NCBI RefSeq assembly: GCF_034190915.1 | Contig: NW_026947506.1 | Span: 29,889,248-29,953,247, forward strand | Origin: Cavia porcellus | Taxonomy: Eukaryota; Chordata; Mammalia; Rodentia; Caviidae | DNA: 64,000 nucleotides | Direction of reading: 5' to 3' | Shown: positions 33,875 to 47,304 of the stretch, piece after piece | How the letters are laid out: each line of letters opens with the position of its first letter | Position numbering within the stretch: the stretch's first letter is position 1 | Program-made: the position numbers and the translations under genes | Notes under the pieces: model-generated | What the model was told of the DNA's origin: nothing | The model's database searches: none | The model's input: only the letters and a program-made list of their open reading frames with translations

Positions 33875-35334
33875 AACAGTAGTTGCTTGGTTATTCAGAG
33901 CCTGGGGTTTTGCATGTATACACAGGTCAGCACACGAACAGAATGCAGTCATTCTGGAACAAAATTATATTTGTGTTCAGAGGGAAGGGGTGCACAAGTG
34001 GCCTGGTCTGTTAACACGGGGTGCTTGGATAATCCACTTCTTCATGAGGACCAGATTTATCTGATTTTTAGAAGTCAGTTTGTAGTTGGGAGATTCACCT
34101 CCACACATTTGGTTAGCTGAATTTTGTTCCCATGACATTTGAAATCTGCAACATTATAAGGTCTGAAAATCAAGATCCGAAGTAGCTTTATCTCATAAAT
34201 CATGGGTGTAAACTGGTAGAAGAAGCTATAAAGGAGATGGCAACTTTTCAATGTCTCAGACTGTCAAAGCAATTCATAAAACACAAAGCATTTTTTTAAC
34301 TTTCAGTTTACAATCCTGTACCTCCGGATATAGGACACTAGCAGTGGACTCTAGCAGGAGAATGCTGTGACCTAGCTGCACTGAGTTCTGCCTTTACGGC
34401 ACCTACCCCAAAAGGCTCGGGTTCCAACACATGACAGAACCTGTGTGAAAAACCTATGCACAGAAGGACAGCACGTGGATATCAGTGCCCCCAGCGTGAG
34501 GCCGCAGAGACCCACAGTGTGGACCTGATGGGGAACTCAGGGCTCTCACTTCCTGTGCAGCTGTGTGGGGCCGAGGAGGAAGCAGAATCGCAGCACAGAG
34601 TGAGCAAGAATGGCCCACGCCCCGCAGCTTCACTCAAGGGCCTCCCGAGCCTATCACACAGTCCCAAGACTTTGTGGAGGACTTTGTGCAGCTTGTGGTG
34701 ACAGGGAGAAGGAATTAAGAGTTCTGTTGCTATTCCCCCAGGAGGGTTGTGGAGAAGTGAGCCACACTTGACGGCTTTGCATCAATCGCAGGGCAACAAA
34801 ACAGCAAACAGAAGCCAGGCAGGGCCGTGACTCTAATGAAGGCCTAAGGTGTTCGGAGGAGAAAACCAGCTCCCGCCAAGCCACAGGTCCCAACAAGCTG
34901 AGGTCCTGGGGTGGTCAGCAGCAGCCTCCCCAGGGGAAGCAGAAGAGGCCACACTGAAAGAATGGAGCGGCAGGTTGACAGCTGTCTTCGGACCTGCTGG
35001 GCATGGGTGACCCCACACGTACCCTGGATCTGGGGCGAGGAGACTAGAAGGTAAAGCTGGGAAAAATTCCAGCTTCGGGGTTTGGCATAGGAATAAAATG
35101 TCCCTCATTCAGGAGCCAACTTAGGAGGCAGGGAGGACGGCTTCTGTTCAGGGTGAGGACACCGGCGGAGCCAGATGTGGGGATGTTGCACAAGACTGAG
35201 TGTGTGCGCCCCTCTGGACCACACTTCTAAAGTGGCCAAATGGTCTGTTTTATGTTATGACTGTTATGAAAGGATTCAAAGAGGGTGCAGGCTCAGGGCA
35301 AGTCTTCCCCAAAAGTGGGTAGGCACTGTCACAT

Positions 35335-35337
<3 letters not shown>

Positions 35338-35385
<48 letters not shown>
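35338..35385 (+). repeat. (AC)24 microsatellite
   Basis: This is an uninterrupted 48-base AC run in PRKAR1B intron 8, likely polymorphic. Confidence 0.98.
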
Positions 35386-35389
<4 letters not shown>

Positions 35390-35667
35390 ACGCCAGTGAA
35401 CCTTACTATTCACGTACTCAAGCCAGGGGCACAGCCAAGAGGCTTTTGCCTCTTTCTTCAGCCTAGTCATGTTCAAAACAATTCAGCAGTAAGTTCCCTG
35501 CAAGACTGCTGAGCATGCTTAGAGCCGGGGGTGTACCTTTGAACCCTGAATCCTTTGGTAACCCAGGCACACTGCCATCAGGTAACATTGGGAGGGCAAG
35601 ATGTTCTCTAGAGATTCACGCTGGGATTAACTAAAGTGGCAAGGAAAGAAGCTCACTCAAACCTGAA

Positions 35668-35838
35668 GCTGGTTGTAGTGGTGCACACCTATACTCAGAA
35701 GGCTGAGGCAGGAGGATGGCAAGTTCCAGATCAGCCTGGACAACTTAGTGAGAACTCATCTCAAAATAAAAAGGGCTGAGGAAGCAGTTCAGTCATGCAG
35801 TGACCCTAAATTGAATCTTCAGTGTTCAAAAAATTTGA
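35668..35838 (+). mobile_element. Dimeric B1+ID SINE
   Basis: GGTTGTAGTGGTGCACACCT, AGGCTGAGGCAGGAGGATGG, GATCAGCCTGGACAACTTAG and CATCTCAAAATAAAAAGGG are followed by a degraded ID half. Its right end is about 220 nt from PRKAR1B exon 8. Confidence 0.85.
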
Positions 35839-36054
35839 TGAAGCCAAGCAGGCAGCAGAAGAGACAGACAAACCCAACTGTACGCCCCAGAGGACAGTGT
35901 ATGTGCATGCCTACATGTGTATCATGTGTGTGCATGCACACGCACACATGGGCATAACACCACCTGCCAGCCACACAGGGAAAAAGAGAGTGTCCGGCTG
36001 GCAGCAGGTGCTCAGAGGAGGCTGTGAGGCCCAGGGACATGCAGAGCCACTGAC

Positions 36055-36115
36055 CGAGGATGGAGACCTTGCTGAGGAACTCCTCGTACATCTTGCGTTT
36101 TCTCAGTGTGCTGCC
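36055..36115 (-). CDS. PRKAR1B: PRKAR1B coding exon 8: linker between cAMP sites
   Basis: The 61-nt exon has acceptor CAAACAG (AG at 36117-36116) and donor CTCG|GTCAGT (GT at 36054-36053). It encodes 20 residues, GSTLRKRKMYEEFLSKVSIL, plus one base of Glu. This is the B/C-helix region connecting CNB-A to CNB-B, which undergoes the large rearrangement on cAMP binding. The donor is unusual in having C at +3. Confidence 0.97.
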
Positions 36116-36655
36116 CTGTTTGGGAGAAAGAGAAAACACAGAAAGTGAGTTTGCAGGCCTGAACCATTCTGATATTTCCAGATTTCTCATGCATCTTCAC
36201 AGGAGGGGCCCTCTGAGGGACACAAATTCCAGCACCAGCCCTCTCCTTCCCCCTGGGGCTTCCAGGGTATGCCAGCCTCTGAGGGCACCCATGTTGCCAC
36301 CTCTTGGGGTCCACTTCAAGCAGGGCCACCCTGAACAACCAGCTGGGCAGTAAGCAAATGACAGTTTGAAATTTCCAAAGCCAGTAGGTCTCAGAAGACC
36401 CACTCTGCTGCCTACCAAACTCAGGAGTAGAGCCTTCCGCCAACAGTGAGAACTACAGGATCCCACCCTTGCAGAAAGATCCAAAGGAGCAGTGGTGCCA
36501 GGGGCAGCAGGGAGTCCCGGGTCTTAGGCTGCTCTGGGCAGGGGTTCTGAAGATCTCAGTGCATCCTCTACCTTAGTCTGCATTCCCTAGCTCCACTCAG
36601 GGGCCCAGATAAGTTTCAGGTAAACTGAGAGTCCAAAGCCTAAGAAAGAAAAACG

Positions 36656-36835
36656 ATGCTGGGTATGGTCTGTAGGCTCGGCACTCTGAGAGGCTGACAC
36701 AGGAGGATCACAAGTTGGAGCCCAGCCTAGGCAACTTAACAATGTAGTGAGATTGTCTCAAAATAATCATTAAAAAACGACTGAGATATAGCTCAGCGCC
36801 AAGGCCCTGGGTTCAATCCCCAGTACTGAGAAGAG
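36656..36835 (+). mobile_element. Dimeric B1+ID SINE
   Basis: GGGTATGGTCTGTAGGCTCG, AGGAGGATCACAAGTTGGAG, CCAGCCTAGGCAACTTAA and GTCTCAAAATAATCA are followed by ACTGAGATATAGCTCAGCG and GGTTCAATCCCCAGTACTGA. A purine-rich tail continues to about 36890. Confidence 0.85.
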
Positions 36836-38348
36836 AAGGAAGGAATGGAAGAAAGTGAAGATAAAGAAGGGAGGGAAGGAAAGGTTAATTCTGAAGAGTG
36901 CTGGGGCCCTGCTGGCCTCTGCATGGAACCCAGGGTCTGGGGTGGAAGTGGGGTCAAGCCCAGCCCTACAAAGCCCTGGGCTCTTTTCTTCCCTCAAAAA
37001 AACATGGAGCCGGGGCAGGGAAGTGCCAGGCATTTAAGAAGCTTCCAGATTAGACCTGGGGTTCCAACAGCCCGCATGTGGGGCGAGTCTGAGCTGACAT
37101 TCTTGGACCGTCTATCGTCCCCCTCATCTCCTGTGTCACCCACGTCATGTCCAGCTTAGCGCTAAGTGGACGCAGGGTGGGGACACTCAATGTGTGATAG
37201 CCACATCCAAATCCGCCCAAATGGGGACGGATGCAAACACAGACTCGACTGACCCGCAGGGCACTCCCGCCACCGGAATCCACCAGCACTGTCATTTTCT
37301 TTCCCGAGTCACATGAGCCCTGTGGACTTCCAAGCTGGCCAGCACTATTCTTAGTGCACAAGGATCCGGAATTAGCACAGAGGAAGTGCCGGCTCCCAGC
37401 ATGGTTTGAGAACTTCCCTGAATATAAGGTTCCAGCCACAAAGATCCACAGCCAGGATGACACAGCACAGATGGAGCAGAGACTGTGCCAGGTGCACCCA
37501 GAGGGCACAGACACTCTACGTCCTCTTACAGATGTTGGTAGATATCCAGCAGACAGGGGCCTTACCAGATCCACCCCTTGCCTGCAGGGCCCTATTGATC
37601 TGCTCTGAGCCCTGGGAAAGAACTTGTGGAACTTGGGGCTGATGAAATAGCTGTCCTGACTTTACTGGCCCTGTCTGCAGTGAGACAGAGCCAGTCACTG
37701 GACGGGGACCAGGATGGTGCAGCAACACTCCAGCAACTCTGGCCACAGGACCTTTGCAATCATTGCACTCTGGCCAATATTCCTGACAGCCTTTGCCCCA
37801 GCTTCCTGCCTCAAGGCCTCTGCACCAATGTTACCTAGAAGAGAACTCTCTGGCCCTTCTTATTAGAGAACAACTGCTCCTCAGTTCCAGATCACCTCCA
37901 CAATCCCACCCCGGGTGTGTATGTGTTTAGTCTGTCTCCTCACCCTGGAGGCCAGCTCTGTGCCTCCTATTCTGTGATGCACCCAGCCCTAGAACAGCCC
38001 TTGGCAGATAGCATGTGTGAGGAGTGGGCGAATGACCTCCTCCCTCAGGAAGGGACTTGTCCTTCATGTATTTGCATGGTCCCAGTCATCCTATGGTGGG
38101 CTGCTTGTGTGCACACGCACACATGTGCATGTACACACACTGTATCTCCTGAGAGATCTGGATGCATGTAAGAACAAAACTAAACCAGTACAGGATTAAC
38201 CCTAGTGATCCCCATGCCAAGGAAGCCTGGGAGTGAGCACTCTGGCCCAGCACAATGGTCCCACCAGCTCAGCAGGGAGAACTTTCTCATACTAGGAAGA
38301 TGGGTCTCTCAAAGTCACTCTGGATGCTTGCTCAAGAATGGGTGTCTG

Positions 38349-38903
<555 letters not shown>

Positions 38904-39334
38904 TTATAGCCAGGAATGTGTCCCCCACTACTACTGCTCCCAGGTGGGTGCTGGATTCAATTCCCCAGTAATTCTCTGAGCTGGGGCCTCTGCAACATGT
39001 GCTGACTCCAGGTGGACACTCAGCCCTCACCTTTCCCTCTCGAAAGCTGCCCCTTCCTTCCCTGCCACTCAGTGATCACTCCAGGCGCCCCGTCTCCTCC
39101 CCACCTCTGGGGGCCCTAAGGCAGCCACACACTGTCAGAAGTGAGCCCCTATCCTGGGCCCTTCCTCCCAGGGGGCAGCAGCCAGGCCCTTGACTGGAGC
39201 CTGAAAGGAGTCATTGGCGCCACGGTAGATGAGCTTCGCAAAGAGTGGCCAGGACAAGATTCCCTTTCAGGCACACAGCACCGCCCCGCACGGCGAGCCT
39301 GTGCCCGGCCCGTGCGCGGCCCACACCCAGGCGA

Positions 39335-39600
39335 GAATGGTGCAGATTGTTCATTATGTAGTGATTATGCAGATTCGGTTACTATAAATTGACACAATGG
39401 CTTCTTTATCCCCACAGTGGTCAATGAGCGTACAGATCGGTTCCCATTGGCAAAATGGGTGCGCAGGGGAAGAATGGATTGTGATGAATCATGGAAGCGA
39501 TTCTTACTGAAATCAATGACTCATTATCTGATAATAACTGGGCACAGAATTTCCCATCTGAAAGAAAACACCCGCAGGTGATGGATAAATTCATAACCAC
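39335..39600. promoter_or_regulatory. Enhancer-like AT-rich block in PRKAR1B intron 6
   Basis: This is a repeat-free island of AT-rich sequence next to a small CpG cluster (39280-39320). Motifs seen are TGTTCATTATG and GTGATTATGCAGAT (POU/homeodomain-like), CCATTGGCAAAATGG (CCAAT/NF-Y-like inverted repeat), TGACTCA (perfect AP-1, 39517-39523) and TTATCTGATAA (opposed GATA sites, 39524-39534). The composition differs sharply from the surrounding intron. Function is inferred from motif density; conservation was not tested. Confidence 0.35.
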
Positions 39601-41649
39601 AGATGAGCAAGGCTGGGAACCACAGCAGGTCAAAGACAGGGCCCCACCTGCCAAAGTTTGGAGTCCCTTCTCCTCAGGCCCAGCCAGATCTGCTGCAGGG
39701 CGTGGCAGGGGAGCACCTGGCCACATAGGGTGGGGATGGGGGTATGGCTGCCCCTCCACAAGCCTCCAGGAGCCTAAGGCATCATCCTCCCAAGGCTCCA
39801 GGAAGCACGCCCAGCCAGGCAAAAAGGACACACAGAAGGAGGGTCAGCAAGCCCCAAGATTTAGGGATGAGTTTAAGGGATCTCAAGTAGCACCCAGCAG
39901 GACTTCTGCCTCTCTTAATTCCCAAAGGGCACATAAAGCCTATGATGGGCACAGCCTGGCCTCCAGTGTGGGAGTCAGCACTCCACTCTGCCTATATTTC
40001 TGAGGGCAGGACCCAAGCAAAAGGTTTAGTGAGTCGTCATACCACCCAGAAATGCTAGACCCTCAGACACTGTCCCCCAGGCCTTGGGTCCCTCATGCAG
40101 GTTTTGTGCCTCAAGGTACAGCATGGGGCTGTCTTGGGCCATGTGCCTGAAGTGGCATCTGGTCACCTACTGGATGGGCTTCAGGAGGTGGTTCAGGGCT
40201 CAGCCCCTCTGCACCCAGCATCATCCCATCCAAGCTGAATGGAAAACGACAAGGGGGTAGACCTGCTCAGGTTGCAGGGTCTGCTCCCCACAGAACTGGG
40301 TGGCAGCTTCTGGGGAACAAGGGAGCCCTTCCAGTGGTTTCTCAAGGCAGGAACAGGACACCCTGCCACCTGCCAGAGGCAGGATCCCCAGGAACAGAAG
40401 GACATGTTCTGGCCCAGCCCCATGCCAGCTGCACCCCTATCTTTCTTAGGCCATCTCCAAAGACAGTGGAGTAATGACCAAGAGGCACAGACCCTCTGCC
40501 CGTAAGGACCCCTGCCCCACCGAGAAACCCCGGTCTCCTAGCACTAGCCTGGGTGTCAGAGAAAACCATTGTGTGGACAAGCTCAGGGCCACCCCCAAGG
40601 ACAAAGGGGCCATCCTTCTCAGGACACTGGCCTCTGTCACAGCTCCCCAGCAGGGCAGAGTGGGCCCCACCCAGCTGGCACGCAAAGGGGCTGCTCTTGT
40701 CTTAGTTCATATTTTTTTCTCTTTTAAAAGAAAAATGGTGGTGGTGGTGGGAGGCCCCAGCGGGCGGCGCCATGTCCCTTGAGGTCGCTCTGCACATCCT
40801 TCTTCCTCCCTTCCCTCACCCTTCACCACTCTACAGTGGGTGACAGATTCCCATCCTTGGGAACTGTCCAATAGATGGGAACCCCGAGCCCCTGTCAGAC
40901 CTGGTAGCGGGAACCCTGGGCATTTCAAGTCACCCAGCTCCATCCCCTGGGAAAGCCAAGTATTCGGACAGCAGTAGTACATGCAGGTGAGAACAGTCAC
41001 CCAGTCTCCCACCCAACCAAGGCAAAGGGATGGTGTGTGACTTCAAGGCTCAGCTAGGGCAGCATGGCCAGTATCAGTGGTCCTGATCCTCCTGCCTCCC
41101 AGCCCCAAGAGAAAGAACAAGGCACTTGTGTCCAGCTGACTCAGTTTCCCCACCACCCAGGCCCATACTGCCCCAACTCTCTTTAGCCCTCAGTACCAGG
41201 GGTCTGGTTTCAAGTCACTCTATTGGTAGCACAGGGTCCTTCCTGAGGGGACCATGCCATGTCTAATGGCCACAGGATCCCTTATCATACCTCTAGCTGG
41301 CTGGCAAGGCTCCTCCAGGACCCATCCCAGCCTTTCTGCTCTCTTCCGTGACCTCAAGACCTCATATACAGGGTCAGCAGCTGACTTCCTGGCCCAGCAA
41401 TTTTAAGCCCACCTTAAACTCAGGTGCTGTTCCTCATATCAACACCACCATCTATACAGTGGCCTAGGACTCTCCCACTCCCAATTCTAGGAAGAGTCCA
41501 TAGCCTGTCACCTCAGACAAGGCTCCCCAGAACCTCAGGGAGCACAAGGCTGGGCTGGGTAAATACACTCAGTGCCTCCAAGACCTAAGAAACCTTCACA
41601 GCAATCTCCAGGTTATAGCCACTTGGTGCTCAGTAAACAACTGATTAAA

Positions 41650-42085
41650 ATAAAACTCTCAAATCAGGGTCTCCAGGAGACATTTGTATACAGCCACCGG
41701 AGTGTCCACTGATGAGTGACAGGTAAACAGTACGTGGCTATGCAAACACTGGAATACGATTCAGCCTCAAACAGGAATGGGCTTCGGCGTAGGTGGACCT
41801 CGGAGACACAATGTTAGTGAGACAAAGCCAGACACGAAAGGACAAACACTGTGCGACTCCACATCTATAAGGTCCCTAGAGGAACCAGTTCATGGGGACA
41901 GAAAGCAGGATGGTGATGTCTGGAGTCGGGAAGGGGACGGGAGTCAGGGTTCCATGGAGGACAGAGCTTCTATTTGGGAAGATGAGAGGTGGACGGGGGT
42001 GACAGCTACACAGCAGTGTGAATGCACTCACTGTCACTGACCTGTGCACAATGGTTAAAACCCAAATTTTAATTTGCGTGTACTC
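41650..42085 (+). mobile_element. Old L1 3'-UTR fragment
   Basis: The order of phrases matches L1M-type 3' ends: TCCACTGATGAGTGACAG, CAAACACTGGAATACGATTC, AGCCTCAAACAGGAATGG, GAGACAAAGCCAGACACGAA, AGGAACCAGTTCATGGGGAC, GAATGCACTCACTGTCACTG and AATGGTTAAAACCCAAATTT. It is heavily diverged, antisense to PRKAR1B, with no open frame. Confidence 0.75.
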
Positions 42086-43547
42086 TACCAGTTTAAACAC
42101 ACGCACACACAGAGCACTTGGCAAACGCCCAGCAACAACCAACCAGGACAAGGGACCAGGTTGCCACACCCAGGGCTGCGCAGCAGAGACAATGTAAAAC
42201 CTCAGAAGGTGACAGGAAAGAGCCTCAAAATAACAAAGGACCAAGAACAACAAAGGTAGGGAATGGGCTTCAGACTGGGCTAGAAATGGAACGACGGCAC
42301 TCCTGAGCCGGTAACACCGACAGCTGAGTGTCCTTTTAAGCAGAAATGCTATGTTCCAGGAATAAAATAAATTGGGAGATATTTTTATACTTAGAAAAAT
42401 GGATTATAGCTCTTGGCAACACACACACAGCAAGCAGGCATTTTGGGAGTCTCTCTGGAAAACCATAATTTAAGCCAAACCAGTGTCCTGGCATTTGGTA
42501 CCTGGTCCCCAGGGGCTACTGTACAAGAGGGCAGTGTCACCCTGCAGAGAGGGCACTCAGGCCACCTCAAGGTCCTGTGGCTGCCTCCTGTGGGGAGGGG
42601 ATGCCCACCACGATGGCTCCATTCCCACCCCACCCTGCAGAACCCACATCTTTGGAGCCGTGGAGAGCACGCTGGACCCAGTGCGTGTCCACCCTTGACC
42701 TCGGAGGGTGTTTACAGCAGCAAACAGAACACACAGCAGGGCTCAGGGTAGTGGGGCTGGACTGAGCCAGGACAGCTCTGGGCTGTGGCAGCTCGGGGCA
42801 CAGTAATCACAGTAATCATCCTGATGCACACCCTGGAACTCCACCCACGGCCAGTCTGCCGTGTGTCGGTCCTGATTCGTTACTGGGTTCCTCGGATTCC
42901 TTCAGATGTGGCCTTCGGCACCAGCCCTGATGTTTACTCTGCACACAATCGCCCCCCACATCACAGCAGCTCCCCCGCAGCTCCTGTGCCAGCCCCACCC
43001 TGCCGCCTACCCCATCCTCACTGGAAAATCTGAAGGGATTGGCAGAGGTGCCTAGTGTTCACATGCAGCCATAGCAGGCAGGAAGCTGGCTGTGCCCATT
43101 CACAGACGGCTCTGTAGGTCACACATCCTGGTGCCATCAGGGCCTGGATGGCCCAGACTAGGGGCTGCACCAGGAAGCGGTATCCACTTTTGGTGCCCAA
43201 ATATATTCTGGTTCTGCCCTGAGGGGTTCAGAGAGGACCTGGAGGCCACTTGTGCACCTGGGGCGGGCGCAGGATCTAAGAGACAATGTGTCGGGGAACT
43301 CCAGTTATGTGAAAGTGACCTCACTTTTTCCTTCACACAATTGCCTCCACATGTCTCCGGGCTTGGTCAGATGCCAGAGACAACACATCTCACCCGGGAG
43401 CAGGGACAAGGAGCTGGCCAGAAGGCGAACTTGCTCTTCGACCCTCACCTTGCCCTATGGCACCCTGGCCTGAATGTTGTGACAGTCCCTTGGGGTTGGG
43501 AGGGGTCCTGTCAGGATGAGTCCGGGTTTGGTCCATGTTTTCTGTTT

Positions 43548-43830
43548 TGTAGCACTTGGGATGGATCCCAGGGCCTCCCATAGGTTAGGCAAACACTGGC
43601 TACTGAGCTATATCCCCACTCCTTTAAAATTTTACTTTATTTTATTTTATCATTATTGTTATTATTTGGTACTGGGGATCGAACTCATGACTGTGCAAGG
43701 CAGATGCTTATGCCACTGAGCTAAATCCCTGGCCCTCTAAAATTTTATTTTGACAAAGGGTCTCCTTTGCCAAGGCTCACCTTAAGCTCACAAGTCTCCT
43801 GCCTCAGCCTCTGATATGGGAATGAACCAA
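43548..43830 (-). mobile_element. Old dimeric B1+ID SINE split by a younger ID-type SINE
   Basis: The minus-strand host element shows B1 text right of 43748 (GAGGCTGAGGCAGGAGACTT, AGACCCTTTGTCAAAATAA) and ID text left of 43624 (GAGTGGGGATATAGCTCAGT, GGGATCCATCCCAAGTGCT). The insertion between them is listed separately. Confidence 0.85.
43635..43737 (-). mobile_element. ID-type SINE, nested
   Basis: The minus strand carries GGGCCAGGGATTTAGCTCAG, GAGTTCGATCCCCAGTACC and an A/T-rich tail (AAATAATAACAATAATGATA). The flanks taaaatttta at 43625-43634 and 43738-43747 are a perfect 10-bp target-site duplication within the host SINE. Confidence 0.9.
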
Positions 43831-45895
43831 CATATTCATCTGAGCCTTGGATTTGAGGAAACTGGGACCCTGCTTTGAAGGGGCTCTGTCCACCTCATGC
43901 TCAGTCTCTGAGGAAGTCCTGGACGTGGCGTAGGGCAGGTACAGTGCATGACACAGACCATGGATAACACTTCCCTGTCTACAGTGAGAGAAGGAAGAAG
44001 TGTGTGGGGTGGGAGAGGACCTCAGCAAGGAGACAGAAAGCACAGATTGAAAGGCAGGGCACATGTGTTCCCAGATGGTGCCCTGTACCCTTGGCCCATC
44101 CTAGGGGTCCCTTGTACCCGGCTGGCCCCAGACTGGAGGAAACTGCTCACAGGCAGTCAAGGACAGTGACCCACTGGTAACAAGCCCTGAAGACATTAGG
44201 TCCTCACCTTCCAGGGGTCCTCCTGGTCCACTAGTACAGGTGTGGGACCAGTCAGGTAGGGAAGAAGGCAGTCAGGGCATGGATCACAACAGCAGCCCAG
44301 GGCAGCTGAGATCCGTGGTGGCACCACATGAGCAGCCTGCTTCTCTGACCTTGGGGGGAACAGTGAGCCATAGCCCTGTCTGAGTGACGCAGAAAACAAG
44401 GCCAAGAAACAACCCTGGCAAAGAAGCCCAGTGGGCCCTTGGGGTCCTCTGAACGCTGTGGGCCCTGAAGCAGCATCTGCCATCCCCACACCTGCTCTTT
44501 CAGGTCAAGCCAAGACTGAATCAGAATTCCCTCAGTCAGTCCAAACCCTCCAAATTCTGCCCCAAATTGAAGGTGCCCTTAGAATGCAATTGGGAGATTT
44601 CTACCACTTCAGGGAATGCAGAATAGGGGGAGGAAAAGTGAGAGCCAAGAGCAGGATCCACCAGAGGCTCCCAAGCTGGCAAGGGAGAGTCTTATCTTCC
44701 ATCATCTGCTGGGGTCAGCATTTGTCAAACCCCACAACAGAGGACCCGGTGTGATGGGTCTTGAAGAATGCAAAGAGTTGGTAAGGCAGAGGAGGAATAA
44801 GAGCAGAGGGCACAGAAAGTCAAAGTTCTGAGGTGTGAGATAGCTTTTACTAATTTCCTGTTGATCTGCAATGTGGACCTACAAAACCTACTCCCCTGCT
44901 CAGGGCCTGAAAGTACCATAAACATTTGTGGGGAAAAAAGGGGCAAACGGTGATGATCTGGGGGTGGAGGGCTGAGAACAGCATAGAATTAATATATGGG
45001 AGACAATTGTAGATCAAACCAGGAACAAGCCATCTCTACCTACTGCTGTCTCTGCCCTGGGCATCCCTCACACAGTACAGCATCTGAGGACCTGCACTTT
45101 CCTGTTCTGCCCTCCCTGTACCAGGCCTGAGCTTGGGCAGTCCCATGTCAGGTGTGACAAGCCGTCTCTTGGGCCTGGCCCCTAAGGCTGTACCCTCCTG
45201 TCCTGGGTTTAGCTGTGAAGTGAAAGGTCAGGCAGTGACCATGGTTGCAGCTGAGCCCAGTTGGACCTTCCTATCCTCCCTCTTCTTCACGGTTCCCCCT
45301 AGAAGGGGCAGCCCTAGCCCTGAGCTCCTGCCTCAGTTTCCTTTAGGAGGACAGGATCCCCCACTGACACCACAGTTGCCTCAGGCCAGTCGAGGGACCA
45401 TGCTGTTAGATCCAGTGCAAGACAACAACATAGGCCACATGACAAAGAGAAGTCTGGGGACTCAGGGTGTGCCCCACCTGGACTTCTCTTGAGTCACTTC
45501 CTGTGCCCCAGCTCCAGAAGTGGGAAGCCTGAAAGTTTCCAGAAAAGTCAGAGTGAATGCACTGGCAGGCTGCTGAGGAGGAAGGTGAGTAAATGCCCTT
45601 CCCAGAAATAGCTGAGACTGGACAGAGGCAGAGGGACAAAACCAAGTCCCAAAATAGCACCCAGCCTGGGGATCGGATGTGGGATGGCCTGACACCTAGA
45701 GGGCACTGACAGGAAGGTGACCTGGAGCAGCTGGCAACACTCTCTATAGGGGAGGGGAGAGCGTGGCTGAGCCATTCCCAGCCCAAAGAGGACCTAGGGC
45801 CAGCTTGGGAAGGTCTGGATCTGATCTGGGGCCTTAGGGACCCCAAATGCCCAGTACTGGAGATTCAACTCCTGAAGATAGGCCTTAAAGCCCAG

Positions 45896-46065
45896 GAAGC
45901 CTGGCATGGAGATGCACACCGGTAATCCCAACACTCTGGGAGCCTGAGACAAGAGGATTGCAAGTTCACTCCTGGGCAACTTTGTGAATTAATGAGACAC
46001 TATCTCCAAATAAAAACATAAAGGCAAAAGCCCTGGGTTCGATCAAAAAAGAAAAAAGAAAAAAA
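45896..46065 (+). mobile_element. Dimeric B1+ID SINE, degraded
   Basis: CTGGCATGGAGATGCACACC, GGTAATCCCAACACTCTGGG, AGACAAGAGGATTGCAAGTT and CACTATCTCCAAATAAAAA are followed by a shortened ID half (GCCCTGGGTTCGATC) and an A-rich tail. Confidence 0.8.
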
Positions 46066-46529
46066 ATTAAAAATAGCCCCCAGGAAAAACTGCAAAATCA
46101 CCACTAAGATAGGAAGGGATATGCCACAAAGAAGCTAATGGCATGGGTACATCTGCAGACACCCAGGCTAAGGAAGAGACATCAGAGGGTTAAGCAGTGA
46201 TGCTCACAGTGATGCTATGACAGAAGGGTGGGCGTCCCCAGCCAGAGACAGCATTTGCCCCTGTGACAGCACAGTGCAGGGTTCCAGGAGGAGCAACAAG
46301 GGCTTCCATGGGGGTCACACTGAGGCCAAATTGGAGGGCTTTGGCAAGAGCTAGGTCTTCAGCTCCAGGAGGGCAGAGGCAGGCACCTAGAAAGGCAATG
46401 TCACCACCTTTCAAGCCAGGGCACCTGGGGCTCAGGTGATGGCAGCCCAGGAGGCAAAAGGAGGCAGGTGGGTATGGAAGACCTAGCTGACCTAACAGAC
46501 CAGTGGAGGAAGCTTCATAAAAGTATGGG

Positions 46530-46745
46530 CCTGAGGGCATGGCTGCATAACCTGTATTTTCACTAATCTAGAAAGCTGAGGCAAGAGGATCGAAAGTTCA
46601 AACCCAATTTGGGCACCTCAGCAACACAGAAACCCTGTCTCATTAAAAAAAAAAAAAAAAGTAAAAATTAAAGAGCTGAGAATGTAGTTCAGTGTGAAGG
46701 TCCAGGGTTTAACCATCAGTATTGCAAAAAAAGGAAAGAAAAAAA
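46530..46745 (+). mobile_element. Dimeric B1+ID SINE
   Basis: GCATGGCTGCATAACCTGTA, GAAAGCTGAGGCAAGAGGAT, GAAACCCTGTCTCATTAAAA, GAGCTGAGAATGTAGTTCAG and GGGTTTAACCATCAGTATTG follow in element order, with an A-rich tail. Confidence 0.8.
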
Positions 46746-47103
46746 AAGTAGGGGCCTTCACTGTTGGCGAGTGACAGCATAGACAGCATCCCTGAGGATC
46801 ACAGTATAGCTTGGGCATTTGCAACAAGGTGGCCTGGGGCACAGAGGACCCAACTCCAGGCAGGGCCTCTGGGGTCTACAGATGCACAGCTCCCTGGCCA
46901 GTGTTGATGTCCAATGGAAAACTGGCATCATCACTGGCTACTGATCTGGAGTCAGCACTGAGTCAAACCCTCCCAACTGTCTGCAGGAGACAAAGGCCCA
47001 GGCTGAGGCCAGCACCTGCCCAACGGTTCTGCGGCCACCTGTGTGTTTGACATTTTTTTCTTATAAAGACCTTTTAAAGGAAGTGTATTAGTTTTCATTT
47101 AAC

Positions 47104-47190
47104 AGGGTGGGGTGCTGGTCTGTGGTACAGCAATTGCCTGGCATACTCAAGGCCCTGGGTTCTGCCCCTTGCACTGCAAATAAATAAACT
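47104..47190 (+). mobile_element. ID-type SINE, old
   Basis: GGTGGGGTGCTGGTCTGTGG, TACAGCAATTGCCTGGCAT, CTCAAGGCCCTGGGTTCTGC and AAATAAATAAA match the generic rodent ID layout. It lies about 115 nt downstream of PRKAR1B exon 6, antisense. Confidence 0.75.
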
Positions 47191-47304
47191 TGAGGAATAT
47201 GTCACTTGGAAAGAAGAGCCTTCCGATGGGGCTTGTGGTGACCTGCTCTTCACACTGGCTAAAGAGGGAAGAGCTAATGTACAAAAATGGTAGTCTGTAC
47301 TCAC

